Shown: one piece after another, positions 10,772 through 18,697 of the stretch
Numbering within the stretch: position 1 is the stretch's first letter
How the letters are laid out: each line of letters opens with the position of its first letter
Notes under the pieces: generated by a model
Database searches by the model: none
What the model saw: only the letters and a program-made list of their open reading frames with translations
Told to the model about the DNA's origin: nothing
Assembly: GCA_036393195.1 (NCBI GenBank)
Contig: DASVWN010000004.1
Span: forward strand, 1 to 64,000
DNA length: 64,000 bases
DNA from: JADGGM01 sp036393195
GTDB taxonomy: Bacteria; Gemmatimonadota; Gemmatimonadetes; Gemmatimonadales; Gemmatimonadaceae
Direction: 5' to 3'
Position numbers and translations under genes: made by a program

Positions 10772-11959
10772 TCAGTACTTCGGCACGCGCGGATCCACGT
10801 CGTCGCTCCAGCGGCCAATGCCGCCGGCGAGATTCCAGACGCGCGTGAATCCGGCATCCCGAAGCTGCCTCACCGCGCGCGCACTGCGTGATCCACCCTT
10901 GCAGTGCACCACCAGCTCGCGCGCCGGATCGAGGGTATTCAGCGCATCACTGAGCGTCCCCAGTGGGATGAGCCGCGCCCCGGGGATGTGCGCGATGTCC
11001 CACTCGTGCGGCTCGCGTACGTCAATGAGCACCAGGTCGTCGCCACGCGCGCGCCGATCGGCGAACTCCCGTGGCGTGATTTCGGGCACGGCACTGGCGG
11101 CCGCCTGGCGCAGCCCGCAGAACTCCTCGTAGTCAATGAGCTCCTTCAGTTCGTGAGTGCCGCAGGCCGGACACTCGGGATCCTTGCGCAGCGCCAGCGT
11201 GCGGAACTGCATCCGCAAGGCATCCACGAGCAGCAGGCGTCCGATGAGCGGGGTGCCGGCGCCGAGCAGCAGCTTGAGCACTTCGGTCGCCTGGATCGTG
11301 CCCACGAGCCCCGGCAGCACACCCAGAACGCCGCCCTCCGCGCAGCTCGGCACCATGCCGGGAGGCGGCGGCTCGCGGAAGAGACAGCGATAGCAGGGGC
11401 CGTTCGCCGTGGCGAACACGCTGGCCTGCCCTTCGAAGCGGAAGATGCTGCCGTACACATTGGGCTTGCCCGTGAGCACACACGCATCGTTCACGAGATA
11501 GCGGGTGGGAAAGTTGTCCGTCCCATCCACCACGATGTCGTAGTCGCGGATGATTTCGAGCGCGTTGGCCGAGGTCAGTGCGGTCGCGTAGGTCTCCACG
11601 CGCACGTGCGGGTTCAGGTCGTTCACGCGTTCACGTGCGGAGTCGAGTTTGGGACGACCGATGTCCTTCGTGCCGTGCAACACCTGGCGCTGCAGATTGG
11701 TAATGTCCACGGCATCGAAGTCCACGATGCCGAGGTGACCGACTCCCGCGGCGGCGAGGTAGAGCGCCAGCGGCGATCCCAACCCGCCCGCGCCGACGAT
11801 CAGCACGCGACCGTTCTTCAGCTTCTGCTGGCCCGTGAGTCCGACTTCGGGGAGCAGCAGATGCCGGCTGTACCGCTCGAGCTCCGCTCGCGACAGGCTC
11901 GCGCTGTCGCCGGCCGCATGATCCGCGGGCCGCGGCGGCTGTGTTGCGGTGACGGTCAT
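10772..11959 (-). CDS. moeZ: Adenylyltransferase/sulfurtransferase MoeZ (MoeB-rhodanese fusion)
   Basis: A 395-residue two-domain E1-like enzyme. Residues 30-290 are a MoeB/ThiF domain with the ATP-binding GAGGLGSPLA (56-65), DFDAVDITNLQRQ, a zinc site made of CYRC (189-192) and CPAC (263-266), and a candidate E1 cysteine near 206 (PSCAEGG). Residues 295-395 are a rhodanese domain with active-site Cys353 in HCKGGSRSA. It adenylates the C-terminal glycine of a sulfur carrier and transfers sulfur to form a thiocarboxylate. The likely partner, a MoaD/ThiS-like carrier, lies immediately upstream. The ribosome binding site GGAGG is formed by the last codons of that carrier gene. Confidence 0.94.
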   Translation of the reverse strand: MTVTATQPPRPADHAAGDSASLSRAELERYSRHLLLPEVGLTGQQKLKNGRVLIVGAGGLGSPLALYLAAAGVGHLGIVDFDAVDITNLQRQVLHGTKDIGRPKLDSARERVNDLNPHVRVETYATALTSANALEIIRDYDIVVDGTDNFPTRYLVNDACVLTGKPNVYGSIFRFEGQASVFATANGPCYRCLFREPPPPGMVPSCAEGGVLGVLPGLVGTIQATEVLKLLLGAGTPLIGRLLLVDALRMQFRTLALRKDPECPACGTHELKELIDYEEFCGLRQAAASAVPEITPREFADRRARGDDLVLIDVREPHEWDIAHIPGARLIPLGTLSDALNTLDPARELVVHCKGGSRSARAVRQLRDAGFTRVWNLAGGIGRWSDDVDPRVPKY

Positions 11960-11963
11960 GAGG

Positions 11964-11975
11964 TCATCCTCCCGC
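11964..11975 (-). promoter_or_regulatory. Shine-Dalgarno of moeZ embedded in the Gly-Gly codons of the sulfur carrier
   Basis: On the minus strand the end of the carrier gene reads GCG GGA GGA TGA, followed by CCTC and the moeZ ATG. The two glycine codons that encode the functional C-terminus thus form GGAGG, 8 nt from the moeZ start. This decides the moeZ start and couples the two genes. Confidence 0.8.
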
Positions 11976-12239
11976 TACGGTGGGTACGACGATGACTTCA
12001 TCCCCGTCGCGCAGCGGCGCCTGGAAGCCGCCATGAAACCGGATGTCCTCATCGTTCAGATAGAAGGACACGAACGCATAAGGCTGGCCGGCATCGTCGC
12101 GCAGGCGTGGCCCAAGCGCGGGGAACCGCGCGACGATATCGGTCACGGCATCCCCGACAGTCGCGCCGCGTGCCTCGAGCTCTCCCTGGTCCGACGCCAG
12201 CCGGGCCAGCATGGTGGGCAGCACGATGGTTACGCTCAT
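11964..12239 (-). CDS. MoaD/ThiS/CysO-like sulfur carrier protein
   Basis: A 91-residue ubiquitin-like protein ending in the exposed di-glycine VPTVAGG that is adenylated and thiocarboxylated in this family. The C-terminal beta-strand is preceded by LRDGDEVIVVP, which is typical of MoaD/CysO. It starts by ATGA overlap with homoserine kinase and its own Shine-Dalgarno GGAGAGG lies inside that gene. It is followed after 4 nt by its probable activating enzyme, MoeZ. Companion molybdopterin genes are absent from the neighbourhood, and the flanking genes make serine and threonine. A role as sulfur donor for cysteine or homocysteine is therefore as likely as one in molybdopterin or thiamine synthesis. 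This is inference from context. Confidence 0.9.
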   Translation of the reverse strand: MSVTIVLPTMLARLASDQGELEARGATVGDAVTDIVARFPALGPRLRDDAGQPYAFVSFYLNDEDIRFHGGFQAPLRDGDEVIVVPTVAGG

Positions 12240-13231
12240 GAGTACCTCTCCTCTGGTGAAGATTGCATGGTGTGTTCGAGTTCCATGGCGAACGGATCGC
12301 CGCCGGGGAGCGTGGTGACGTCACAGCGATAGCCACTGCGACTGGGAATGCAGGTGAAGGTCGCGCTGTGCACGCCCAGCGCGTGCCAGGCGTCCGCCAT
12401 GCCGTCGGCGACCGCCCGCGTGGTCTGATCGGTCGCCACGGCGACGATGCTCGAGCCGGATCCGCTGAGCGTGGCGCCAGCGGCGCCTGCCTGGCGCGCG
12501 GCCGCCACGACCGCGTCGTATCCCCGCACGAACGGCTTGCGATAGGGGACGTGGAGCCGGCCCTCGAGCCCGGCCGACAGCAGCGTCGCGTCGGCGCGGG
12601 CGAGACCGGCGACGAGCGCCGCGCTCGCGGCCGCCGCCTGGCGCGCGTCGTCGTGCGACACCTGGGCCGGCAGCGCGGCGCGCGCGTCGTCCGTGCCCAC
12701 CGGGAAATCCGGCACCGCGAACACGAAGCGCAGCGCGGGGTGAATGGTGAGCGGCGCGACGTGCCAGCCGCCCTGCATCGTGCGGAACGCGAGTGTCGCG
12801 CCGCCGTACAGCGCCGGCGCGACGTTGTCCGGGTGGCCTTCGAGCGTGGTCGCGATGCCCAGCAGCGCGAGGTCGTCGAGCGGCAATTCGAGCAGCGCGC
12901 GGGCGACGAGCGCGCCCGCCACGATGGCGGCGGCCGACGAGCCCAATCCGCGCGCGATCGGGATGTCCGACGTGGCCTGCATGACGAGTCCGCGCGGGAC
13001 CGACGCATGCGCGTACTCGCATGCCGCCGCGAAGCCGCGCACGATGAAATCCTCACTGGCGGGCACGGCGAGCTCCGCGAGCGTCCCGAGCCGTTCGATC
13101 ACGGGTGTGGTCCCGCTGGCGGGCCCCACACGCGCGAGCACGCGCAGACGGCGCTCCACGGCCACGCCAATGCAATCGAAGCCGGCGCCCAGATTGGATG
13201 TGGATGCGCAGACCCGTACGCTGACCGTCAT
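12236..13231 (-). CDS. thrB: Homoserine kinase
   Basis: A 331-residue GHMP kinase phosphorylating homoserine to O-phosphohomoserine. Visible are the N-terminal STSNLGAGFDCIG block, the ATP loop PIARGLGSSAAA (GLGSSA at 95-100), EGHPDNVAPALYGG, and the C-terminal SGSGSSIVA motif. The start at 13231 is set by the ATGA overlap with thrC; an upstream extension of the open frame to 13351 has no homology features. At its 3' end it overlaps the sulfur-carrier gene by ATGA. O-phosphohomoserine is the substrate of the preceding threonine synthase, and in some organisms an acceptor for sulfhydrylation. Confidence 0.93.
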   Translation of the reverse strand: MTVSVRVCASTSNLGAGFDCIGVAVERRLRVLARVGPASGTTPVIERLGTLAELAVPASEDFIVRGFAAACEYAHASVPRGLVMQATSDIPIARGLGSSAAAIVAGALVARALLELPLDDLALLGIATTLEGHPDNVAPALYGGATLAFRTMQGGWHVAPLTIHPALRFVFAVPDFPVGTDDARAALPAQVSHDDARQAAAASAALVAGLARADATLLSAGLEGRLHVPYRKPFVRGYDAVVAAARQAGAAGATLSGSGSSIVAVATDQTTRAVADGMADAWHALGVHSATFTCIPSRSGYRCDVTTLPGGDPFAMELEHTMQSSPEERYS

Positions 13232-14496
13232 GCGCCGCGACCCTCCGCGACCAGCGCGCTCACCTCGCGCAGCCGGGGCGCAATGAGCGGTGCCTCGGGC
13301 AGGACGCCGCTCACGGCTTCGACGGTCTTGAGCCCATTGCCGGTTATGCACAACACCACCTCATCGTCGGCGCGCAAGCGGCCATCGCGCGCCAGGGCGA
13401 GCGCGGCCGCCACGGTCACGCCGCCGGCCGTCTCCGTGAAGATGCCGGCATCCTCCGCGAGCACCCGAATGCCGCTCACGAGCGCCTCGTCGCTCACGTG
13501 CTCTGCCCACCCGCCGGATTCGAGAATGGCGCGCGCGGCATAGCGGCCATCAGCGGGATTCCCAATGGCGATGGAGCGTGCGATGGTGTGCGGCACCTCC
13601 GGCACGATCTGCGTGCCGCCACTCTGTACGAGGCGTGCAATCGGGGCGCAACCGGACGCCTGCGCGCCGTAGAGGCGCGGTGCGTCGCCCTCCACGAGTC
13701 CCGCATCGAGGAATTCACCGAATCCCTTGCGCAGCTTGCTCACGAGCGAGCCACCGGCCATCGGCGCGACGACCGCCGTGGGCAGCCGCCACCCGAGCTG
13801 CTCGGCGATCTCGAACGCGATCGTCTTGGACCCCTCACCGTAGTAGCTGCGCAGGTTGACGTTCACGATTCCCCAGCCGAAGCGATCCGCGATCTGCGCG
13901 CACAGCCGGTTCACGTCATCGTACGTGCCACGCACGCGCACGAGATGCGGTGCGTAGATGCTCGTGCCGATGACCTTGCCCACCTCGAGATCGTGCGGAA
14001 TGAACACCCAGCACTCCAGGCCGGCGCGAGTGCCCTGCGCCGCGACGGCGTTCGCGAGATTCCCGGTGGAGGCGCACCCGATGGTCGTGAGCTGGAAGGC
14101 CGCCGCCGCATTGATGGCCGCCGCGACCACCCGATCCTTGAACGACAGGGACGGGTGCGACACGGCATCGTTCTTCACCCACGCGCTCGCCACACCCAAC
14201 CGGCGCGCGAGCCGCGGCGCGGCGACAAGCGGCGTGCAGCCGGTGTCGAGCGAGAGCAGGGGCTCGCCCGTGAACGGGAGCCATTCGCGGTAGCGCCAGA
14301 GCGACGGCGACCGCGCACCGATCGTGGCGCGGTCGGGCAGCGCACGGTGCGCGTCATACACCGGGTCGAGCGGACCGAGACACTCCTCGCAGATGGCGGA
14401 CGGCCCGGCGGCGCGCTCCACGCCGCAATTACGGCAGCGCAGCGGCAGCGCGCGCAGGGTGCTTCGTGATGTCGTGGTATCGAGTGCGATGGTCAT
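13228..14496 (-). CDS. thrC: Threonine synthase with N-terminal zinc ribbon
   Basis: A 422-residue fold-type II PLP enzyme converting O-phosphohomoserine to threonine. It begins with a rubredoxin-like zinc ribbon, CRNC (21-24) and CEEC (36-39), common in one threonine synthase subclass. The PLP lysine is Lys120 in HPSLSFKDRVV. The phosphate-binding stretch IGCASTGNLANAVAA and the GGSLVSKL loop are present. It lies 12 nt downstream of panB and overlaps thrB. Paralogous beta-replacement enzymes can be confused with this family, but the pairing with thrB makes threonine synthase the best call. Confidence 0.93.
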   Translation of the reverse strand: MTIALDTTTSRSTLRALPLRCRNCGVERAAGPSAICEECLGPLDPVYDAHRALPDRATIGARSPSLWRYREWLPFTGEPLLSLDTGCTPLVAAPRLARRLGVASAWVKNDAVSHPSLSFKDRVVAAAINAAAAFQLTTIGCASTGNLANAVAAQGTRAGLECWVFIPHDLEVGKVIGTSIYAPHLVRVRGTYDDVNRLCAQIADRFGWGIVNVNLRSYYGEGSKTIAFEIAEQLGWRLPTAVVAPMAGGSLVSKLRKGFGEFLDAGLVEGDAPRLYGAQASGCAPIARLVQSGGTQIVPEVPHTIARSIAIGNPADGRYAARAILESGGWAEHVSDEALVSGIRVLAEDAGIFTETAGGVTVAAALALARDGRLRADDEVVLCITGNGLKTVEAVSGVLPEAPLIAPRLREVSALVAEGRGA

Positions 14497-14508
14497 GGTG
14501 CAGAGGCC

Positions 14509-15393
14509 TCAGGCAACGAGCGGAGACGACGCACCGGTCGTGCCGGTGCGCGCATGACGGATCTCGGCCTCGTGCTCCGGCGTGATGCTGTAGCAGTGCT
14601 CCGGCCCGGGGAATCGCAGCGCGCGAACGTCAGCCGCGTATTCGCCGATGGCGCGCTCGATGTCGGTGCCGACCTCTGCATACCGCTTCACGAACCGAGG
14701 GGAGATCTTCCCTACGAAGTTACCCAGAATGTCGTGCGAGATGACGAGCTGTCCATCCACGTGCGGCCCCGCGCCTATGCCGTAGACCGGAATGCGCACG
14801 CGCTCCGTGACCAGTGCCGCGCTTTCCGCGGGCATGGCCTCGAGCAGGATGGCGAACGCCCCCGCCTCCTCGAGCGCCAGCGCATCATCCACCAGGCGCT
14901 GTGCCGCACCGAGCGTCTTCCCCTGCACGCGATAGCCTCCGAGTTGCGCCAGGCTCTGCGGCGTGAGGCCCAGGTGTCCCATCACGGCGATCCCCGCATC
15001 CGTCATGGCGCGCACGCGATTGGCCACGCGCGTGCCACCCTCGCACTTCACGGCATCGCAGCCCGCGGATCCCACGAATGCGCCGGCACTGCGCACGGCG
15101 CATTCGTCGCCCGGCTGGTAGGACAGGAATGGCATGTCCCCGATCACGAACGCACGCTGCGCCGCCCGGCTCACGGCGCGCGCGAACACCAGCATCTCGT
15201 CGAGTCCAATGCCAAGCGTGCTGGGCAGGCCGAGCATGGTCATCGCGGCCGAATCACCCACGAGCAGCATGTCCACACCCGCGCGATCGGCGAAGGTGGC
15301 GGTGGGATAATCGTACGCCGTGATGAATACCGCCTTGCGCCCCTGCGCCTTGAGCGCGTTGAGCGTCGCGATGGTCACTTTGCCGCTGGACAT
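14509..15393 (-). CDS. panB: 3-methyl-2-oxobutanoate hydroxymethyltransferase
   Basis: A 294-residue TIM-barrel enzyme that adds a hydroxymethyl group from methylene-THF to alpha-ketoisovalerate to make ketopantoate, the first committed step of pantothenate and CoA synthesis. Diagnostic segments are ITAYDYPTATFAD, the Mg2+-binding LLVGDSAAMTMLG, VKCEGG, GHLGLTPQS, and the catalytic glutamate in AILLEAMPAE. The start at 15393 has GAGGAG just upstream; the frame is open beyond it but without homology. It lies 10 nt after an aminotransferase gene and 12 nt before thrC, so it belongs to the leftward amino-acid cluster. Confidence 0.95.
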   Translation of the reverse strand: MSSGKVTIATLNALKAQGRKAVFITAYDYPTATFADRAGVDMLLVGDSAAMTMLGLPSTLGIGLDEMLVFARAVSRAAQRAFVIGDMPFLSYQPGDECAVRSAGAFVGSAGCDAVKCEGGTRVANRVRAMTDAGIAVMGHLGLTPQSLAQLGGYRVQGKTLGAAQRLVDDALALEEAGAFAILLEAMPAESAALVTERVRIPVYGIGAGPHVDGQLVISHDILGNFVGKISPRFVKRYAEVGTDIERAIGEYAADVRALRFPGPEHCYSITPEHEAEIRHARTGTTGASSPLVA

Positions 15394-15403
15394 GATGCGC
15401 TCC

Positions 15404-16630
15404 TCAGCTTCGTTGGCGGGCGGATGACAGGTCGTACGCGCAGGCGGCGAGCCGTTCCAGCGCGGCGGCGAGCAACTCGGGCGACGTGGCGAACGAGAGT
15501 CGCACATGTCCTTCGCCCCGCGCGCCGAACGAGGAGCCGGCCAGCGCCGCGAGCCCGTACACGTCGAGCAGGATCCGCGCGAGCGCGGCGGTGGACAGTC
15601 CGCTGCGCTCGAGGAGCCTGGTCACATCGGGGAACGCGTAAAAGGCAGCAGCGGGCGACGCGCATTGGACATGCGGGATCACATTGAGCCCGCGCACCAC
15701 CGCATCGCGGCGCGCGCGCAGGCGCGAGACCAGATCCGCAACGCACTGCTGCGGCCCGGTCAGCGCGGCCAGGCCGGCGAGCTGGACGAACGCCGGCGCG
15801 CACGACGTGCTGTTGATGACGAGTGCGGCCACGCGCTCGGCGAGTCGCGCCGGCATCACGCCGTAGCCGAGCCGCCATCCCGTCATCGCGTACGCCTTGG
15901 AAAAGCCATCCACAAGAATGGTGCGTTCCGCGAGACCCGGTCGCGACGCGATGCTCTCGTGCGCGCCGTCGAAGTACAGTCGCGAATAGATCTCGTCGGA
16001 AAGCACCGCCAGGTCGTGACGAATCGCCAGCTCCGCAACGGCATCGAGCGCCGCCGGCGAGGCCACGGTGCCGGCGGGATTGCCGGGCAGGTTGAGCATG
16101 AGCAGTCGCGTGCGCGCCGTGATGGACGCGGCGATGGCGTCGTCGAGGCGCGCGCCATCGTCGGGAAACACGGGATAGGGCACCGGCACGCCGCCCACCA
16201 GCCCTACCACGGATTCGTAGATCGGGAAGCCGGGGTCAGGCACGAGGACCTCGTCACCCGGGCGCACGAGAGCCAGTGCAGCGTACAGCAGCATCGCCTT
16301 GGCTCCCGACGTCACGACCACCTGCTCGGCCGTCGCAGTCACGCCGCGCTCGCCCACGTGCGCCGCGATCGCCTCACGCAGCATGGCGGCGCCCGCCGGC
16401 GCTGCGTACCGCGTGGCGCCGTCGCGCAGCGCACGGACTCCCGCCTCGACGACGTGCGCAGGTGTCGGGCCATCCGGCTCGCCGATTTCCGCATGAACCA
16501 CGCTCCGCCCCTGCATCTCGAGACACCGCGCGGCGGCGGCAACTTCGAATGCGGACTCGATGCCGAGCGTTTCCACGCCGGGCGTGAGTCGCAGCGCGTC
16601 GCGCGGGACGGATGTGAATGCGTGAGGCAT
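15404..16630 (-). CDS. PLP-dependent class I/II aminotransferase (AspC/AlaA-like)
   Basis: A 408-residue fold-type I aminotransferase with Schiff-base Lys245 in VDGFSKAYAMTGWRLGYG, the LPGNPAGTV loop, and the SDEIYSRLYFDG cofactor segment. It heads the leftward cluster panB-thrC-thrB-moaD-like-moeZ, so it could supply aspartate for threonine or transaminate branched-chain keto acids. Aspartate aminotransferase is the commonest activity in this subgroup but the substrate is not provable here. ATG at 16630 has GGGAG about 10 nt upstream. A ~500-nt leader rich in dyads precedes it. Confidence 0.88.
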   Translation of the reverse strand: MPHAFTSVPRDALRLTPGVETLGIESAFEVAAAARCLEMQGRSVVHAEIGEPDGPTPAHVVEAGVRALRDGATRYAAPAGAAMLREAIAAHVGERGVTATAEQVVVTSGAKAMLLYAALALVRPGDEVLVPDPGFPIYESVVGLVGGVPVPYPVFPDDGARLDDAIAASITARTRLLMLNLPGNPAGTVASPAALDAVAELAIRHDLAVLSDEIYSRLYFDGAHESIASRPGLAERTILVDGFSKAYAMTGWRLGYGVMPARLAERVAALVINSTSCAPAFVQLAGLAALTGPQQCVADLVSRLRARRDAVVRGLNVIPHVQCASPAAAFYAFPDVTRLLERSGLSTAALARILLDVYGLAALAGSSFGARGEGHVRLSFATSPELLAAALERLAACAYDLSSARQRS

Positions 16631-16705
16631 GGGTCGTCACTCCCGGTGCTCGCCACACCGCGTACGGCGGTGTGTGGTGAAACAAGAACCCCGGTCGCTG
16701 GGTGC

Positions 16706-16775
16706 GCGGCCGGGGAGAGATCACGACAGGTGCTGCCGTCGCTGCTACGTGGCGCGCGCCACTCTCCCCGGCCGC
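16706..16775 (-). repeat. Perfect 14-bp dyad overlapping a short leader ORF
   Basis: GCGGCCGGGGAGAG (16706-16719) is the exact inverted complement of CTCTCCCCGGCCGC (16762-16775), spaced by 42 nt. On the minus strand the first-transcribed arm lies inside a small frame (16745-16798, 17 codons, MMTTAAMKRPGRVARAT) with three threonine codons. The layout resembles a ribosome-controlled leader, but no Shine-Dalgarno is evident for the short frame and no U-tract follows the dyad. Confidence 0.45.
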
Positions 16776-16900
16776 TTCATGGCGGCGGTGGTCATCATGT
16801 GATGCGTGCCGAGGATCGAGGCGCGCGTGGCAGCGCGGACAGAACGGCGCATGCTGCTCCGGTGGCATTCCGGCGCAGGCCGGAAGCAAAAGTGAGTCGA

Positions 16901-16929
16901 AAAAAAAGGCCCGGGAGCTGTGCCCGGGC
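16901..16929 (-). terminator. Intrinsic terminator in the leader of the leftward cluster (possible attenuator)
   Basis: GCCCGGG (16909-16915) and CCCGGGC (16923-16929) form a perfect 7-bp GC stem with a 7-nt loop. Read on the minus strand it is followed directly by eight Ts (16908-16901), a complete rho-independent terminator. No leftward gene lies upstream, so it acts in the leader of the amino-acid cluster. A TGCCCG on the minus strand at 16970-16975 can pair with the 5' arm (CGGGCA) and would give an anti-terminator. Confidence 0.65.
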
Positions 16930-17007
16930 GAAGCTTTTTAGCAAGTTGATTTAACGTGGCTGCAATATGCGGGCAAATCACCACGGGAACACAACGATTG
17001 TATCGGT

Positions 17008-17036
17008 ACGGTATGACCGCGCCGCAGGTGTGTCAA
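17008..17036 (-). promoter_or_regulatory. Candidate sigma-70 promoter for the leftward cluster
   Basis: On the minus strand, TTGACA (17036-17031, consensus -35) is followed after 17 nt by TACCGT (17013-17008), a weak -10. Transcription from here would run through the terminator hairpin at 16909-16929 before the first gene at 16630. Confidence 0.4.
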
Positions 17037-17056
17037 GGGGGGGACGGGCGTTCCCC

Positions 17057-17085
17057 TTGTGTGACGCGCCGTGGTGTGGGATAAT
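17057..17085 (+). promoter_or_regulatory. Candidate sigma-70 promoter for the Gfo/Idh/MocA gene
   Basis: TTGTGT (17057-17062) and GATAAT (17080-17085) are separated by 17 nt. They lie about 45 nt upstream of the ATG at 17129 and face the rightward oxidoreductase gene. Confidence 0.55.
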
Positions 17086-17128
17086 GCCCGTCGAATCTCG
17101 TCCCTCTCTCCTCCTCTCCTGCACCTCC

Positions 17129-18697
17129 ATGTCTTCTTCCCGGAACACGCGGCTCACTCGCCGCGAATTTGTAGCGGACGCGACCAAAGCGGCTGCCGCC
17201 CTCGCCATCGCGCCGACCATCGTTCCGCGTCACGTCCTTGGACGCGGCTACCAGGCGCCCAGCGACACGTTGAACGTCGCCAGTGTAGGGATTGGCGGAA
17301 TGGGGATGAACAACATGAACACCCTTGCCAAGGGTGGCGAACGCATCGTGGCGATCTGCGATGTGGACTTCCCATACGTCGAGCGCTCCATTGCCGGCCG
17401 GTTCGAGCAGTGGAAGGGGAAGACCGCGGAGGACGACGCCGATGCGACGCGCATTCGCGATGTGTACACGAAAGCCACAAAGTACGCGGATTTCCGCAAG
17501 ATGCTCGAGAAGGAAAAGCATCTCGATGCGGTCGTGGTGGCGACGCCCGATCAGATGCATGCCACGATCGCGCACGCCGCCATGCGCGCCGGCAAGCACG
17601 TCTACGTGCAGAAGCCGCTCACGTACACGGTCTACGAAGCGCGCCTGCTGGCCCGCACCGCGAAGCAGATGCGCGTCGTGACTCAGATGGGAAATCAGGG
17701 ACATTCGTACGAGGGCACGCGTCGCATTGTGGAACTCATTGCCTCCGGCGTGATCGGGCCGGTGCACGAAGCGCACGTGTGGACGGACCGGCCACAGCGC
17801 TACTGGGCGCAGGGCATTCCGCGTCCGCGTTCGGGACCGCCGCCGGAACAGGCAGTGGCTCCGGCCGCCGCATCGGGCAGCTCGGCGGGCGCAACGCCGC
17901 CACCGCCGCGCCAGTGGGGAATGCGCACGGTGGACAACGCCATTCTCGCCGCGATGGATCAGGATCCGCATACCCCGCCACCCGGACTCGACTGGCAGCT
18001 CTTCCTCGGGGCTTGTCGCGACGATGTGCCCTATCACCCTGTCTATCACCCGTTCAGTTGGCGCGGGTGGACGAACTTTGGCGTGAGCGCCATTGGTGAC
18101 ATGGGCGCGCATCTGATGGATCAGCCCTTCTGGGCACTCGGACTCGAGTATCCCCGGACCATCGTCTCGTCGTCCACGCCATGGGGCGCGCCGAAGGGCG
18201 AAGGATCGTATCCGCTGGCCATGACGACGCAGTACGAGTTCGCCGCACGTGGAAACCAGCCGGCGGTGAAGCTCACCTGGTACGACGGCGGTCTCTCGCC
18301 GCTTGTCGCACCGGGCATTCCGCGTCCTGGTGGCGATGGCGGCGGTGGGATCTTCATCGGCGAGAAGGGCTATCTCACGTACGAGACCTACGGCAACAAT
18401 CCCATTGTCTATCCGGGAACACTGGCACTCGCCGCATCGTCCGTTCCGAAGTCCGTTCCGCGCATTGACGTGCCGCACGAGATCAACTGGGCACAGGCGT
18501 GCAAGGGGAAAGGCGAGGCGAGCTCGCCCTTTGAGTACGCGGCAAAGCTTACGGAGACCATGCTGCTCGGCATCGTGGCGCTCAAGACAGGACAGGGACG
18601 ACAGCTCGAGTACGATGGTCGTGCCATGCAGGTCACGAACGTGCCGGAGGCAAACACGTATCTCACGCGTGAGTACCGCGCGGGGTGGGAGCTGTGA
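17129..18697 (+). CDS. Tat-exported Gfo/Idh/MocA family oxidoreductase
   Basis: A 522-residue NAD(P)-dependent oxidoreductase with an N-terminal twin-arginine signal (LTRREFVADATKAAAALAIA), so probably folded in the cytosol with cofactor and exported. The Rossmann motif GIGGMG is near residue 54, DVDFPY ends strand 2, and the catalytic lysine is in VQKPLTY near residue 165. A Pro/Ala-rich insertion (about 230-255) separates the Rossmann half from the C-terminal alpha/beta half. The start at 17129 gives the Tat signal; the frame is open upstream without sense. Substrates in this family are sugars and inositols, and the actual one is unknown. It overlaps the next gene as GTGA. Confidence 0.88.
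   Translation: MSSSRNTRLTRREFVADATKAAAALAIAPTIVPRHVLGRGYQAPSDTLNVASVGIGGMGMNNMNTLAKGGERIVAICDVDFPYVERSIAGRFEQWKGKTAEDDADATRIRDVYTKATKYADFRKMLEKEKHLDAVVVATPDQMHATIAHAAMRAGKHVYVQKPLTYTVYEARLLARTAKQMRVVTQMGNQGHSYEGTRRIVELIASGVIGPVHEAHVWTDRPQRYWAQGIPRPRSGPPPEQAVAPAAASGSSAGATPPPPRQWGMRTVDNAILAAMDQDPHTPPPGLDWQLFLGACRDDVPYHPVYHPFSWRGWTNFGVSAIGDMGAHLMDQPFWALGLEYPRTIVSSSTPWGAPKGEGSYPLAMTTQYEFAARGNQPAVKLTWYDGGLSPLVAPGIPRPGGDGGGGIFIGEKGYLTYETYGNNPIVYPGTLALAASSVPKSVPRIDVPHEINWAQACKGKGEASSPFEYAAKLTETMLLGIVALKTGQGRQLEYDGRAMQVTNVPEANTYLTREYRAGWEL

Larger units (their letters stand above)
16631..17128. promoter_or_regulatory. Divergent intergenic leader region without a confident gene
   Basis: This 498-nt stretch separates the leftward amino-acid cluster from the rightward oxidoreductase gene. 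It contains an 8-bp hairpin (CACACCGC at 16654-16661, GCGGTGTG at 16667-16674), a perfect 14-bp dyad (16706-16719 with 16762-16775), a terminator-shaped hairpin (16909-16929), and promoter-like sequences for both directions near 17008-17085. No tRNA or known riboswitch pattern was recognised. Confidence 0.6.

Noticed and set aside
16631..17128. T-box or threonine riboswitch-like leader
   Set aside because: No T-box core (AGGGTGGNACCGCG-like) or stem I motifs found; only simple dyads and a terminator remain.
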